64,000 nucleotides of DNA from positions 71,132,591 to 71,196,590 of the forward strand of contig OX352773.1 in assembly GCA_947095535.1 (NCBI GenBank). The letters run 5' to 3'. Position 1 is the first letter of the stretch. Each line of letters opens with the position of its first letter. The notes under the pieces were generated by a model that searched no databases, was not told where the DNA came from, and was given only the letters and a program-made list of their open reading frames with translations. Of this stretch, positions 37,625 through 50,947 are shown one piece after another. The stretch is from Poecilobothrus nobilitatus (lineage: Eukaryota > Arthropoda > Insecta > Diptera > Dolichopodidae). Made by a program: the position numbers and the translations under genes.

Positions 37625-38934
37625 ACTAACACTACTTTATTTCTCTTGTTTTAAATTGCCTCTCACTTTTACCGTGTTAAAAACCGAAATCTACCTAAAA
37701 ACCCCGTTTTTATTCGGGGGTAGTTATTGTATACGAAAGGGAAATTGTATTTAATAGGAAACTAAATTAAGAATAGGGAAATAGGAAACTAACGATATAG
37801 AGATTAAACTTTAAGAAAGAACTGGACTGATGTCGAGCATTTTTTCTTTCCCAATCTGGAAATTTATAATACAGTCAAGGTCTAATTTTACTGAACCGGT
37901 AACAAATCAAAAATCTTTTCTAATAATTGTATTTATTTAATTTTTTTATACATTGAAAACTAAAATGAGGATTCTTTTGTAGATCTTAGTTGATTCTCTG
38001 GATTTAATTTAATTTCTTCATATCTCTTTGGTTAAACAAAATTGTTATTTTATCACTTCTACAATAAAACACTACATTTTAATAAAAAGTTAATCAATCT
38101 ATCTATGATATATTTTTCAATAAAGGATAATCTTTAATTCCTTAAAACATCTTTCATTTACCGTTTTTCTTCCGAATCAAATGACAAAATCATCCAAAAT
38201 TCAAGAATATCTTCCTTTTTTTAAATTTTTTTTTTTTGTTTTTCTTTTAGAAAACAAGCTAATATCCTTCTGTAGATATACTGTTAATGCATTTTACAGC
38301 ACATATGTATATATATATATATCAATATATTAATTCGTTCTATTTAATTTCGTGGGAACTAAATGCAGGTGTTAATTTTAATAAACGCTTGATCATATCT
38401 TAGAAAGAAAAAAAAATAAAAATTTGATTATCATCCTTGGCTATTGATCGTGATCGTTTAATAATTTTTAGTTCCAAAATAAAAAAAAATAAAATAAATA
38501 AAGGACGATAAATCTATTGTTTTCTTTTTGTATAAAAAAAAATCATGTATACCTTTACCTGATCCTGATTTTATTTGTAAAGTAGGTCACAGGATTTTAA
38601 TAAGTATTTGCAAAAATTAAATAAAAAACTATGATTAGAACTGACATGAACTGATTTCAATTGATCGATACACATATATACATATATAAATATTTATTGC
38701 AAAAATTGTATATTTTTATTGATGGGAATAAAACTATAAAAAAAAACAATTTACCCCTTTCACAGTTTAATATTAAAAAGAAACAAAAACCCAATATATG
38801 TTCAGTAATATTTGAAAAAAACAAAAACGTTTCTATAAAGATCATCAGAACTAAAAAATTTATCTTTAGTGTTTAGGGTAAAACAAAAAATAAAACTAAT
38901 AAAATTATGGCAATTGCTTTTCAGTTTACTGCAT

Positions 38935-39120
38935 CTATTTTTTGCATAATGAAAACCCAATGACAGTATCTTCAGAAAACTGACTCATTATACTATGAAA
39001 GCATTTGACAGCTTCTGAGCTATAAAATATCGATTCAAATGAACTGCCCTCATACTCGCCTGGGCAGTATACTGGAAAAGGTGTACTTTGATTTGTAGTT
39101 TTCTCCTCTTTTATATAAAG
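38935..39120 (-). CDS. Coding-like fragment, part of a minus-strand island (38.9-41.1 kb)
   Basis: The minus strand is open for 61 codons between TGA (just above 39120) and TAG (38935-38937). The peptide is varied: STPFPVYCPGEYEGSSFESI then FYSSEAVKCFHSIMSQFSED. Just upstream, other frames continue in the same style (HHKAIGISLVYDTILDILTC at about 39198-39139, in a different frame). This suggests either a decayed gene with frameshifts or chance openness of a less AT-rich block. No family recognised and no methionine start. Two more minus-strand coding-like segments follow upstream within 2 kb. Confidence 0.18.
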   Translation of the reverse strand, partial: LYIKEEKTTNQSTPFPVYCPGEYEGSSFESIFYSSEAVKCFHSIMSQFSEDTVIGFSLCKK

Positions 39121-39558
39121 TCATATCTACATTGACAAGTTAATATGTCTAAAATGGTATCATAAACAAGAGAAATTCCAATCGCCTTATGATGTCAATT
39201 CTTCTAAGATTGAATCGTGTTTTTTCTCGTAAATAATTTTAAATACAAATCTACCAAATAAGAAGCTTAAACATAACCATTAAACCAAAACATAAACCAT
39301 TAAAATATAATATATAGAATATATTAAAGATTTGTAGGATTATCTACAAAAAACAATACTAAATGTTGGAACCTTTAACAAAGTCATCTTACTTAGAATT
39401 CTTTTTAATTATTTTAATTAAATATCATATGATTTTTAAGACACCTTGCAGTTAGCAGAATAAAATTATTTATTTTTTTTAAATGAAAATGTTACGGAAA
39501 AGGTTTGTCAAAAAAATTAGATATTTAGTGATTTTAGTTATAAAATATCCTGCTTAAC

Positions 39559-39786
39559 GTCCTTTAGGAATTATCAGCAACTTGAAGTTTAAATTACTGT
39601 AATAATTAAGAGAATCAAGAAGTAAGAAAAATGCAATTTCAACTTTTATTAGTTCTGAGCCATTATACTTATTTGCTCTTAGGATGTACGAATATCCCTT
39701 TAAAGTTTGTCTGTAGCAAAAAATGATTTTAATGGATAAAAATTCTTCACTATCAAGGAGGCTTATAAGTTTTCTTGGTGACCTCC
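39559..39786 (-). CDS. Possible 228-bp internal exon, minus strand
   Basis: On the minus strand CTGTTTTTTGTTCTTAAG, a good acceptor, ends at 39787, and GTTAAG, a weak donor, starts at 39558. The 228 bases between are open for 75 codons plus split codons at both ends (length divisible by three). The peptide is varied: SPRKLISLLDSEEFLSIKII, then FCYRQTLKGYSYILRANKYN. A hydrophobic stretch, IKVEIAFFLLLDSL, follows. No family recognised. Together with 38935-39120 and 40822-41064 this is the most gene-like cluster in the window, but phases to the neighbours could not be joined with good splice sites. Confidence 0.22.
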
Positions 39787-40821
39787 CTTAAGAACAAAAA
39801 ACAGAATTGTGTCCAGGATATCAAAAAGGTTTATCTATATGACTATATATCAAAATCAGTATACTCTATACATAGATATATATATATATTTCTTTATTTT
39901 TAAATATAACTTTTTTTTTTAATTTTTTTGTTGTAAAGTTAAAAACTTTTCTTTTAGTTTGCAAATATATACGTATGTATAAATTTATATTTGAGTCATC
40001 AAAATTTATATTATCAACAAAAAAAAAAACAATTCTCATCCTATATCTTTTATCTAAATTTTAAATCATAATCTAATTTTCTTTTTTCTTAATAGATATA
40101 TCTTTTATCGTTTTAAAATGATCAATTTAAATTGTATCATATAAAGAGTATCTAAAGATTAATATCAGGTAAATTTACCTAATTTGGTTAATCTAATTAG
40201 AAACAAATTTAAACTCTTTCATCAATAACAAAAAAAAAAAAAAAAAAAAAACAATATACATAAATAAAAATTTCTCCGCGATTTAAATTGATTGTAAGCG
40301 TTCATTCACATTAAAAGGTTAGCGTTTAATGAGTTTAAAAAAATTTACCAATCTTTATTAGAAAACTGAAAAAATTTTCTAGTTTTATGTTTTTTTTTTT
40401 CTTTTGTTTTTGTATAATCTACAAATTTTATAACCTTCGATTTCTATATGGCCTCCTTTTAAGAATGAAGACGATTCATTCGATTCTATTTTAAAGATGC
40501 TTATATGATAATATATTAGAATAAAGACTATATAAAAAAAAAGAACAAAAAAATGAAAAAATATAATACAATTCATTGAATTTAGTTCCTATTACATATT
40601 GCCACCCTCCCATTTTTAAGATATTTTTTTGATAATTATTATACGAGTATAGTAAAATTATTGTCTGACTGTCTGTAAATAATAGAAAATTTTTTTTTTC
40701 CTTCTGTTTTTGTTTCTTCTATCAATTATTGACCATGTGACTGTTGCCCAACTCTGACTAAAGATGACAAAATCAAATATTATAAAACAGGCATTAATTA
40801 ATTGAACGCGGGAAAGATCCG

Positions 40822-41064
40822 TTAGTGTAGCAAAGACAATTCAGCAGAAGTCAAACAAATTATTTTGATATTTTTGAATAAATCATAGAATAAACGTAAT
40901 TCGTCTAATAAATAATCCCGAAATATCCTGTCCATGTAATTTAAATTTTTTGTCACCGCGGTTTTTGGTTTAATTGATAAGTGAGTCGAATGAGCATTCT
41001 CATTTCCAATATTTTCCACAGAAACTATTATAGTAACGCCAGAACTGTCAATATTTTTGAAAGC
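40822..41064 (-). CDS. Coding-like fragment, minus strand
   Basis: Open for 80 codons from just after a TAA to a TAA at 40822-40824. It includes SGVTIIVSVENIGNENAHST and LNYMDRIFRDYLLDELRLFY. It is less AT-rich than its flanks. AAG at 41065-41067 could act as a weak acceptor; no convincing donor precedes the stop. It sits just outside an R1 repeat (41331-41622), so a repeat origin is possible. No family recognised. Confidence 0.18.
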   Translation of the reverse strand, partial: AFKNIDSSGVTIIVSVENIGNENAHSTHLSIKPKTAVTKNLNYMDRIFRDYLLDELRLFYDLFKNIKIICLTSAELSLLH

Positions 41065-41330
41065 TTAAAATGGTAAAACTTGAATTCTAAAAAGTGCAAC
41101 CTCTATGTACCTATGACCTCTACACTTATACATATAGGATTTCAAGAAAACGTTCAAAGAAAATTATAATTTCTCTATTGAAATAATGAATTTACTGTTT
41201 ATGGGTCAAGCTTTTCAATTCCATTTAGTTGAACATTACTTTTGGTGCATTGTCTTCAGCTTCTATTCACACTTGCAAAATGACTTAAAAGAATACTTTT
41301 AAGATCAAAATATTTCTTTACTTTTTTTTA

Positions 41331-41622
41331 CGAGAGACGGTGGAAAACTTTTAATGTTTCACTCAAAGGAGCTGCACAAGGTTCCTCTGAGCAGTGTTTG
41401 ACTTTAACCAACCAAAATTACTCCCTTTAAAACCAAACTTTTGGATTGGTTCTTTAATACATAACATAATGTTAAGTTTGGTTTTGAGGATAAGGTTTTG
41501 ATAGGATTAATTTGTTTGGGATAATTAGGATCACGAAGGATGAAAGGAGAAATTTGGAGATTTTACTTTTCTTCTTAAGTTTCGTTAAATCGTACACATA
41601 ATATGTAATTGGTATTGCCTGG
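41331..41622 (-). repeat. Dispersed repeat R1, copy 2 (inverted)
   Basis: Read on the + strand here, and on the minus strand at 53 kb, both copies show GACGGTGGAAAAC, GCTGCACAAGGTTCC, GACTTTAACCAACCAAAA, GGTTTTGAGGATAAGG and TCTTCTTAAGTTTCGTTA. The alignment runs over about 290 bases with moderate divergence. Not a tandem or palindromic element; class unassigned. Confidence 0.68.
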
Positions 41623-41867
41623 TACATATTCCTTTTAAATAAAAATGAGCTCTTTAGAAATTCAGAAATTATAAGCTAATTTATTTTTTTCATTCAGACT
41701 AGTTTATTCATATTTTTGTTTTTGTTTTTTTTTTTTGTACTGTACTCACTGTACTTTATGTCGATTGTTTCTTGTATTTTTTTTTTTTTTTTTTATTGCA
41801 AAGATAATTTGGTTGCCATATAATAGGTCAATTTGAACTTTTGTTTTTTTTTTTTTGTTTTTAAATT

Positions 41868-41912
41868 TTTTGTTTTTTATATATAATTTTTTTTGTTTTT
41901 TATATATAATTT
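41868..41912. repeat. Tandem duplication, about 22-bp unit
   Basis: TTTTGTTTTTTATATATAAT occurs twice in succession. Simple-sequence expansion. Confidence 0.6.
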
Positions 41913-42597
41913 TTTATTGTTTAACATTTAAAGCCATAAAGCTTTATGTCTTCTCATTTTCATGCAAAAACGAAACGAAATCAAACAGAAAAAAAAAACA
42001 AAAGCAGAAAAAAAAAGTATAGAATAAAAAACAAAATCAAATATTTTTTTGTTTTTATTTTTCTTATTATTTCAATACTTGCTTCTGCTGTTCTTAAGAT
42101 ATACCTACTGCTGCTGCAGTTGCTAAAATATTTTGTCTATTTTTTTTTTCGTCTTTTTTTTTTTGTTATTTTTTTTTGGTTTTTATATTATATTATATTA
42201 TATATTTTCTTTTAGTTTTAGTTATTTGCAATCTTTCTTCTAAATCAGTACAATGTTAAACTGAAGATGAAGAAGAAACCAAATAATACATATAGAAGTA
42301 AAATAAAATAAAAAAAAAAGTTCGTGAGAACTAGATGGTTATCGGAATCTAGTGCATCAGCCCAGTATTTAATTGTAAATAAATATATATATGTATAATA
42401 TGTATATATATGTATATTATGTAAATTGCATTGTATATATATATATAATATCTATGTATGTTTAAGATTAAGGTTTTGAAAGAATTTTGATGAAATGGAT
42501 ACATATATATGTACAAAAAAAAAAAAGTAAAGCTACCAAAAAGTAAAAATAAAGTTTAAAAAAAAATTTAAAACTTCACCCAGAAACTTTTTTTTTT

Positions 42598-42755
42598 TAT
42601 TATTATTATTATTAGTTAGTATGGGCTTACCTAAACCATACCTAAACTATACTTAGGTATTTTTTTTTTTTTTTGTTAGCATCTAGCAAAATAATAATGA
42701 TGATGATAACAATATAACAATAATAATAATAATAGTAATAATAATAAAAATAGTG
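42598..42755. repeat. Compound (TTA)n ... (AAT/ATG)n microsatellites
   Basis: A short TTA array at 42598-42615 and a longer AAT array with ATG interruptions at 42690-42750. Confidence 0.75.
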
Positions 42756-44283
42756 ATGCATGTAATGGATGTGCACCTACTACTATGGAAATTCAGTTAT
42801 GCATACAAAAAAAAAAGAATACCTAGTAGGTACAAGTTTTGGTTTCTTTTTTTTTTTGTTTTCGGGATTAGATTTTTTTTATTGTTTTTTTTTTTTTTTT
42901 GATTAGTAAATGATTCATTCATATTGTTGTGATTTACTGTTTGGTAAATGCTTTGGTGGATCAATGCAATAACATTTCAAAAAAACCAAAAAAAATAATC
43001 ACTAATAGAGTTTGGCCTGTATTTTTTTTTTTTATGGGATCGGTATATATATATAAATCTACATATATGTATGTAAATATATATTATAATATATTAGGTT
43101 TTTCGTTTTATGATTATTGAACAAGTTCAAATATATAAACTAGATATATATGTATGTATATACATATGTACTTTGTAATATTCGTATTACTTTAGTAAAA
43201 GAAGTTTTATAATCGTTTTTTTTTTTTTTATTTTTCACATGAGCATATTTATGGGCAAAAATTAGTTGATATGGCCATAAGTTTTTTTTTTTTTTTTTTT
43301 TTTGTTTTTTATGGATCATATAAAACGGAAAAAAGAAAAAACTAAAATTCTACTATACTATAGATATACAGTAAACAAAAAAAATATTAGCATTAAAACG
43401 ATTAGACACTCTTATATTAGTTTTGGAGGGACCATGAATAAATCGGCATGAAAACATGAATTTTATAGTTACTTTTTATTTTGTTTTTTTTTTTTGTATT
43501 TTTTCCTCCTTTTTGTTTTTGTTTGTTATTTTTACTATTCCAAATAAATTGCAATTGTTTGTAATCTGATTACTGTTTTAACTTAATTATGTATATTTAT
43601 TTTTTTTGTTGTTGCATTGTACAACTGCAGTTTTTGTTAGATTTTCTTTTCATCTGCATTTTTCATGCTCTTTACTGTACAAATGAAAATTATCGGACTT
43701 CTATGAATACAATTTTTTTTTTGTTTTTAAACGATTAACTAATTTTTTTTTGTTTTTGTAGAATAAGAGAAATGTAAAAGAAAAATTTTCTCTTTTAATG
43801 ATTACCAAATGAATGTTTTTTAGTTATCGTTTTTTTTTTTTTTTTTTGTTTCAAACAATTATGGGAAGATTTTTAATATGGTTTAAATTTTTTCACACTA
43901 GAATTATTTATAATATGTATATAAATTATCTTTAAAACGTCACAGAAAATATACCACAATTATTTTTAATATATACATATGTATATTTTGGAAAGTATCT
44001 AATTTAAAATTAGTTTATATTTATAATTTATGAAAAATTACCTATTATAAAAATAGGATATGTACATAATATTATTATTTTAATTTATAAATATAATCCT
44101 AGATTACTAGGACGATAAGTTTAGTTTAAGCTTTATAAGTTGTAAATGATTATTACTGTATATATGTATGTTCTTTTAATCGAAACGGGTTGCTTCTTTA
44201 TAAAGATATTATTCCTAACTACAATAGTCATTAGCTATATCATATGATACCATACAATTTTGTACGTTTTCATGACATTTCCA

Positions 44284-44311
44284 ATAACTAATTAACTAAC
44301 TAATTAGTTAT
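44284..44311. repeat. Perfect 11-bp hairpin
   Basis: ATAACTAATTA pairs with TAATTAGTTAT around ACTAAC. Confidence 0.65.
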
Positions 44312-47300
44312 AATAATCATTCGTTGTCATTTAAAAAGCAGTCATCAAGTCATTAGAATACGGGAGTGACTATACACAAATCATATATAATATCATTAGT
44401 AATTTGAGGTTATTTAAATGATTTGTTATGAATATGTTCGGGTATGATTGTTGGGATCGTGAAATTTTATATTATTATATAATCATATCGAAAATTTATT
44501 AAATATTCTTATTATGATATATAGGTAATGTCTATTATATTTTGGGTTATTCTGTAACATAATATATACGATCACTTATATACTGTGGAATTTTTTATAC
44601 TCATATTTATGAAGTATTCTAAAATCATTAAATTAAATTGATTTTTTTTTCTCTATTCTTATTTAGTCATCTGTTTTATAACCTTCCTTTTCTTCTTTTC
44701 CTAAATAACCAATTATTTTACCTCAAAACATCTTTAATATCTCTACTAATCCCGTTTTGTATTCGTAATAAGTAAATTCGTGATATAAAAACGTATTTTT
44801 GTTAATTAAATACCATATACCTTATCTTATAATATTTTGTTTTTTAATGAGTTGTTTAATATCGTAATTAAATGTTCTTAGATACTTTTTTTGTAATTTT
44901 TCAATTGGAAACTTCGAGAAAACAAATTTAGATTGTATGTACACTATATATTACTTTAAAGCTTTGCTAGAAATTCATTGAATCACTCTAATATCCCTCT
45001 AAAAACATGTAAATAAGAACTTAATTGGTTAAAGTGACAAATGGAGAACATAATAGATAAATCAGTTAAATAAGTAAGTATTCTTTTATTTTTATAATAA
45101 ATTATACTTAGTATTCGAATTAACCCTCCTTAAGAAAATCTTAGACTCAAATAATAATGTTTTGTTTGACATTTTATTTATTTACTTTCATGTTCCATTG
45201 TACTTTGTATAACCATGCTCTTATTGTTTATATTGTTCGCTCTCATGGTCTACTACCGTCTGCAAACTTTTTATGAAACATGGATTTGTTTCATTTTATG
45301 TTTTTTTAATCTGTTTTAAAGAAATTGGTCACCATATATATATAACATCTAATCACAATTATTGCCTCCTTTTTTTCTCAAAAGCATCCATAACACCTCA
45401 TTTGTTTCAAAGCAAAAAAAAAATTAAAATAGGTATTTATAGCCTTTTCTTGTTAAAAAATTCCATTTAAATGTAATTCTCAAAAAATAAAAAAAAAGGA
45501 AATTCCTTTAAAAACAAACCAAAAGAAAAAAAAAACTATGTAATAAAAATACAGCAAACATAAAAACTCAAAAAAAAAAAAAAACGCGAAAAAAATCTTA
45601 AAAAACAGTAATTTACACAGATTTCTTTAAAAAATAAAATGGGCCAAGAAAACTATTTTTTTTTTCTCCTTTTTTTGGTAATTCCAAGTGACCGTAATCC
45701 ATTTAAACTCATTAAAATCATATATATGAAAAACAAAAAAAAAAACAATAAATTGCATCATAACCAACCGCTATACTCATAAAAATTTTCTTTTATCTTT
45801 TCCGAGAGTCCAGCTTTTTTTTTGTTATTAAAATAAATATTGCCTGTGCATCGCATCGGTTGCAATAAACAAATCAAGGACTAAAAAATTTCTTAGATTG
45901 ACAACAAGATCTTTTTTTATGATTCTTTTTTTGATTCTTTTTTTTGTTGAAAGTTTTTTGTTTTGAAGGTTCATAATTAATGTCCAAAACATAACGCCTA
46001 TTTCTTTTTTGTCATTCTTTATTTTTCTCTTAAATTACGATGATCTTTTTAAGGATAATATTATTCTAAATTTCAGGATAATATAGGTATATTTTTTTGT
46101 TTTAGTAAAAAAAAAAAAAAAAAACAATAAAAATAAATGAAACGGTCTTTGATTATTTGATGTTTTGTTTTAAAGTAAACGTACCTCCTACTAAATATCC
46201 TTAAAATCCATAATATACATAATATTTAGTTTTTATAATAATGTGTAATTATTCTTAAGTGAGGTTTGTTAAGGGCATAGATTTTTAGATATTTTTTTTT
46301 TAGTATAGATTTGGAATATACTATTGAAAATTCAGATATACCTGTTATCCTGTTATTATAAACAACAATTTGTTGTTCTCTTTCGTCCTTTTTAAGCTAC
46401 TATTTAAAGTGTACCTGTGATTTTGAAATAAAATTAACAAAATAAAAATAAATTATTACATAAAATTGAGTACTAATTATTCAAACTATATTATTACGGT
46501 AGAAGCCTACAATAAAAATAAAAATTTTTTTTTTAGAATTATTTTTTTTTAGTTTGTGTCACTCATTTTTTACTACGATTGCTTTTTCAAAAAACAGAAA
46601 AATAAAAAAAATTATGTTACTTTTTAGACAAAAATAAAATAAATGCAAAAAGCTAAATAAAAAATCTGTCATATCTTTTTTTTTTTTTTGTTCTTTCTTT
46701 TACGATATAATAAAGCTATGAATGACCTTACTTTAAAATAATTTTTTTTTTGTAATAATATAAAAAAAAAATAAAACGATTTTTTAAACGGTCATAAAAA
46801 GTGATACTTTATTTTTTTTTTAAGTATAAAGCGGTATTTGGTATAATCACCTACGCATTCAAATTTATGAAGAAAAAATTTATTTTTTATTTTTTTCTTT
46901 CTTCTGTTTATGTTACAAAATCTTGAAAGAACACCTTTATTTTGTTAAAGTTTTTATTTTTTGTCATTTAACTATGGGATAATTCAATGTTAGTATATTA
47001 TGTATAGAATTTAATTGAATGTCATGTGTAAATAAAATTAAAAAGTTTTCACATAAAGCAAAAATTAAATTGGAATAAAAAAAGTCCAAAAAATTTCAGG
47101 AATACAAAATATTCCTATCAAGTAAAACTAGAATAAAATCCTAGAATCTATAAACAAAAAAATGATGTAAAAGGTAAAGGAAAGAGATCACACCGTCCAA
47201 TGGGTTTTAAAGTCTCTGCTAAATTTATTTCTTATTTTTTAGGTTGTATAACTAGAAATTTCAAAAAAAAAAAGTTTTTTAAAAAGGTAAATTTACATAA

Positions 47301-48970
47301 GTACCTATATTAAATTAAATGATTATAGAATAAGATAAAAGTTCTTCATATGAAAAAGGATCAAAAGTTAAATTTCAAATAAAGCGTAATGCTATAATTT
47401 CGTTTGAGCGTATACTCAAAACTTTCTTAATACATAATATATACATATATATTATTCATATGAGTTAAAATTAAAGTTTCCGAGTCAAAAATAATTCCAA
47501 CCAATAACCCGAATTTTTTGTACATTCGAATAGGATTCGGCAAACAATTATTCCGATTATAGAGATATTATTGTATTTCTTTTAATCTGATAAACATTTT
47601 TTATCAGGATGTTTAGTTGCTATTTATCAATTTAGTTTAAAATTTTGTAAATAAAAACAAGATCCTCTTTTGAGATATAGATTAGAAGAAGATTTTAAGG
47701 ATAAAATTGAAACTTTAATTATAAAAGATATTGAAGCAGGCAAAAGAGTTTCCTTTAAGTGTTTAAGAAGTACATACGAATAGTTTAAGCAATATAAACA
47801 AAAAAAGAAGCTTACACTACGGTAAAAACTTTCTCGATTAAATCTAAATTTTCAATGACTTTTCTCGTTGAAAAAAAAAAATAGTTTATACTAAGATATA
47901 AAATACAATATACTTACATACATATAACAAGCTAACTTTTCATAATGTATTAAATTTGTCAATGAACCATCTAAGGTACTAATTTTCTTTAGAAGATTTA
48001 ATTTTTTTCTGCCAATAAATCAAAAATAAAAGTTTACTTTTTCAAAAATGATTATTCTTTTACATATTCAAATTTCGTCACGAATTTTATCAATCAACTA
48101 AACCTTTAAAAAACCCATTTAAGATTTATTCTATAAAAAAAAATTAAAATGTAGTTTAACATTGACTAAAAGGTAATGATTGCCCAAATACTAATATTTT
48201 TTTCTATTTAAAGCAAACAAAAACAAAAAAAAAAAAACAAACTTTTCATAAACAATAAACAAAAAAACGAAAACAAAAAAAAGAGTTGATTAATGAGGCT
48301 TGCCATACCTTTAGAAATCTTTTTATAAACAAAAATAAGAAATAACAAAAACAACAAAAAAAAAACATAATATATAGTTGACCCACACTTAATATGCACA
48401 CACAATTATAATGTTTTATGTTATGACAGTAATTGTTGCGATTTTGAATAATTTCGAAGGTTATTACTTTTTTTTTTTTATTGTTTTCATTCATTAAAAT
48501 TTAAATAAATAATATAGTTTTTGGTTTATACAATATGATATTATGATACAATATATATGTAGATATATTCATCTACATATACATATATTTAATTTAAATG
48601 TTTAAATATATATATTTTTTTTGTATATAAAATGTAGATAGATTGATGACCATTATGAAGATAGTTCTTATTCATTTTGTTGTTGTTTTTTTTTAGTTTT
48701 TCTTAGATGACAGCAATTTTGTAATATATATTATATACCTATACAATTTTCTATAATAATCTATGAGTCATAACTAAGTAATTTTTTACATAGAAAAATA
48801 AAAGCAGTTAATTCAAAGAATTTAACAAAAAAACACAAAGATTACAAAATTTAATAAGCAATTAACAAAAAAAAATTTTTTTTTTTTAAATTATGCAGTA
48901 GGTAAAAAAAATTTAACTTTAAGTCTAAAAGAGTATAAAGATTGTTGAATACGTAGGCGGTTTTTTTGAT

Positions 48971-48999
48971 TAAGTTATTAATTTTTAAATTAGGTAAGT
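48971..48999 (+). other. Weak recursive-splice-like junction
   Basis: TTAG (ending 48993) directly precedes a perfect GTAAGT (48994-48999). The upstream tract (ATTTTTAAAT) is not pyrimidine-rich, so the 3' splice function is doubtful. Confidence 0.15.
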
Positions 49000-49265
49000 A
49001 GGTATTAAAAATGAAATAAAATAATGTTTATATGTGATTAACACATAAACTATTATTTGCAAAATTTTAAAACAGTTTTTAACATTCACTTATATTTAAT
49101 GCAAAATTGCATTATTTTGAAAAGAAACCTTTGAAATATCTTTAAAATTCCAAGCTGTAGAAAAATAGTTAGATTAAATATTGCGTTAAAGTTTGTTTTT
49201 CCAATAAATCTTTGACAAAATTAATTATTACCTAATATTTTTTTTTTATACACACATACATGCAG

Positions 49266-49402
49266 CCAAATCCTTAGACCAGAAATGGAAAACGGCCAAG
49301 TTTGCACTTTTGCCTGTTCTAAATATGAATAAAGAAATCCCAACAAAGATATTATATTCGGTTGCAGAACAAATCCTTAAAAAAGGAGAATCAGTTAAGT
49401 AA
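49266..49402 (+). CDS. Possible exon, + strand
   Basis: A convincing acceptor: CTAAT branch motif near 49228, a T10 tract, then ATACATGCAG ending at 49265. After two split-codon bases comes an open frame of about 44 codons to TAA: KSLDQKWKTAKFALLPVLNM, then NKEIPTKILYSVAEQILKKG. Candidate donors GTTAAG (49394) and GTAAAA (49399) lie just before the stop. The island is clearly less AT-rich than its surroundings, and codons look balanced. No family recognised. It is on the same strand as the ratchet sites, so it could be a rare or alternative exon of the host gene. Confidence 0.24.
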
Positions 49403-50925
49403 AAGTTCTAAAATACAGTGACAGGATTAATAATATAAGTATTATAAAAACTGCCGATTATCTACTTTTTGTCTTTGAAAAACTTAGGAATTTGTATTTT
49501 ATAGTTACTGGGTAATGTGGAAACGGGAATTATATTAAAAAGCAACCTTTATAAATGAAAAATAGGATCGATTCTAAAAAAGAATGTTGTAAACTAGCAA
49601 TCAAAACATTAAACTATATAATATTTTTCTTGTGTAGAATAAAACCTATAGTAAAACATGTGCATATTTTTTGGTTCTCTTCTTCTGGCAAAAGGACGGG
49701 AAAGAAGAGGCTCTGTTATAAAGCGCTAAGAAATCTTATTAAAGTTAAACATTAAAAAAAAAAAACATGTTTGATTTCTTGATTCAAATCAATTATGTTT
49801 TTTAACTTAAAATGGAAACGGAATAAAATTAAAGTATTTTCAACAAATTCTTGGAATTGTAAATATGTATATACCATTAGAAAAATGAAGACCCTCCAAT
49901 CCATTCATATTAAGGTTATTATAGTAAAATATATAATAAAATATTAACTCTTCAACAAAAGATGCAGTATACATTTGGTATACGATAGAAAAGATTTTAT
50001 GAATTCTGGATTTTCAATAGAATTACAAAAGGATTTAAAGATGAAAAAAAATATTTTAATATAATACACCGTTAAATAAATTTTTTAAATAATTTTTTTT
50101 TTTATAATATTAGAATTAAAAAATAAAAACATATTAATATATGTATACATCTATTAAAACATCTTCATTTTCAACAACTTAATAATTACTACTACTACTA
50201 CTAAAAAAAGAACAAAAACAAAGATGAGAGAAAATTTAAATTTTCTTTATAAATACAATATTTAAAATTTTTCTTTTTATTTTATAATATTTAAATATTA
50301 CGTGTTTTCAGAAATATATAAAATATATAATATTAATATATATTATGTTATTATACATACATATCTATATAATATATTATATTTAATATATTCCATTATA
50401 TCTTAAATAAAATAAAACAAAAGAAACACCTGAAAACTGTCGGCACACCTTAAATGGCATATAAATTGTATAAAGAAAAAAAACAAAAAACAAAAAAAAC
50501 TAAAAAACTTCTGACCATATCAAAAAAAAAACAAAAAAAAATTACAATCAGAAAATCCGTGATTTTTCGTTTTTTATAAAAACTATAGCGCACCCTGAAT
50601 ATCGTCGTTTTCTCTTATTCTTTCTTCTCGTTCTTATCTTATTTTTATGAATCGAAAATTAGCTTTTTATTTGTTGTTTTTTTTTTTGTTTTTCTTCTTA
50701 TATAAGAGAGATAGGCTATATGCCTGCTTTTACAATTTTACATCCACAATAGATTTAATTCCATCATCAGTGAGGAATGTTTGTTTGGTCATAGTTTCTC
50801 TACATTGGTTTGTTTGTTTTTCCTTTTATTTTTTTTTTTGTTATTTTAAAGGTGACCATACTTTGGTCTCATTTTTATTTTATTTTTATTTTTAACTGTT
50901 TTCTTAGTGTTAAAACAGCAAAAAA

Positions 50926-50947
50926 AATAAATAAATAAATAAATAAA
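50926..50947. repeat. (AAAT)n microsatellite
   Basis: Five AAAT units within an A-rich block. Confidence 0.75.

Larger units (their letters stand above)
41946..49245. other. AT-rich gene-free stretch
   Basis: The most homopolymer-dense part of the window. It holds AAT/ATG microsatellites (42598-42755), TA/CATA arrays (42375-42460, 43040-43100), an 11-bp perfect hairpin (44284-44311) and a 10-bp hairpin (48554-48581). Listed frames, such as 41946-42215 and 48208-48494, are Lys/Phe-rich artefacts. No gene, repeat family member or structured RNA was recognised. Confidence 0.5.
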
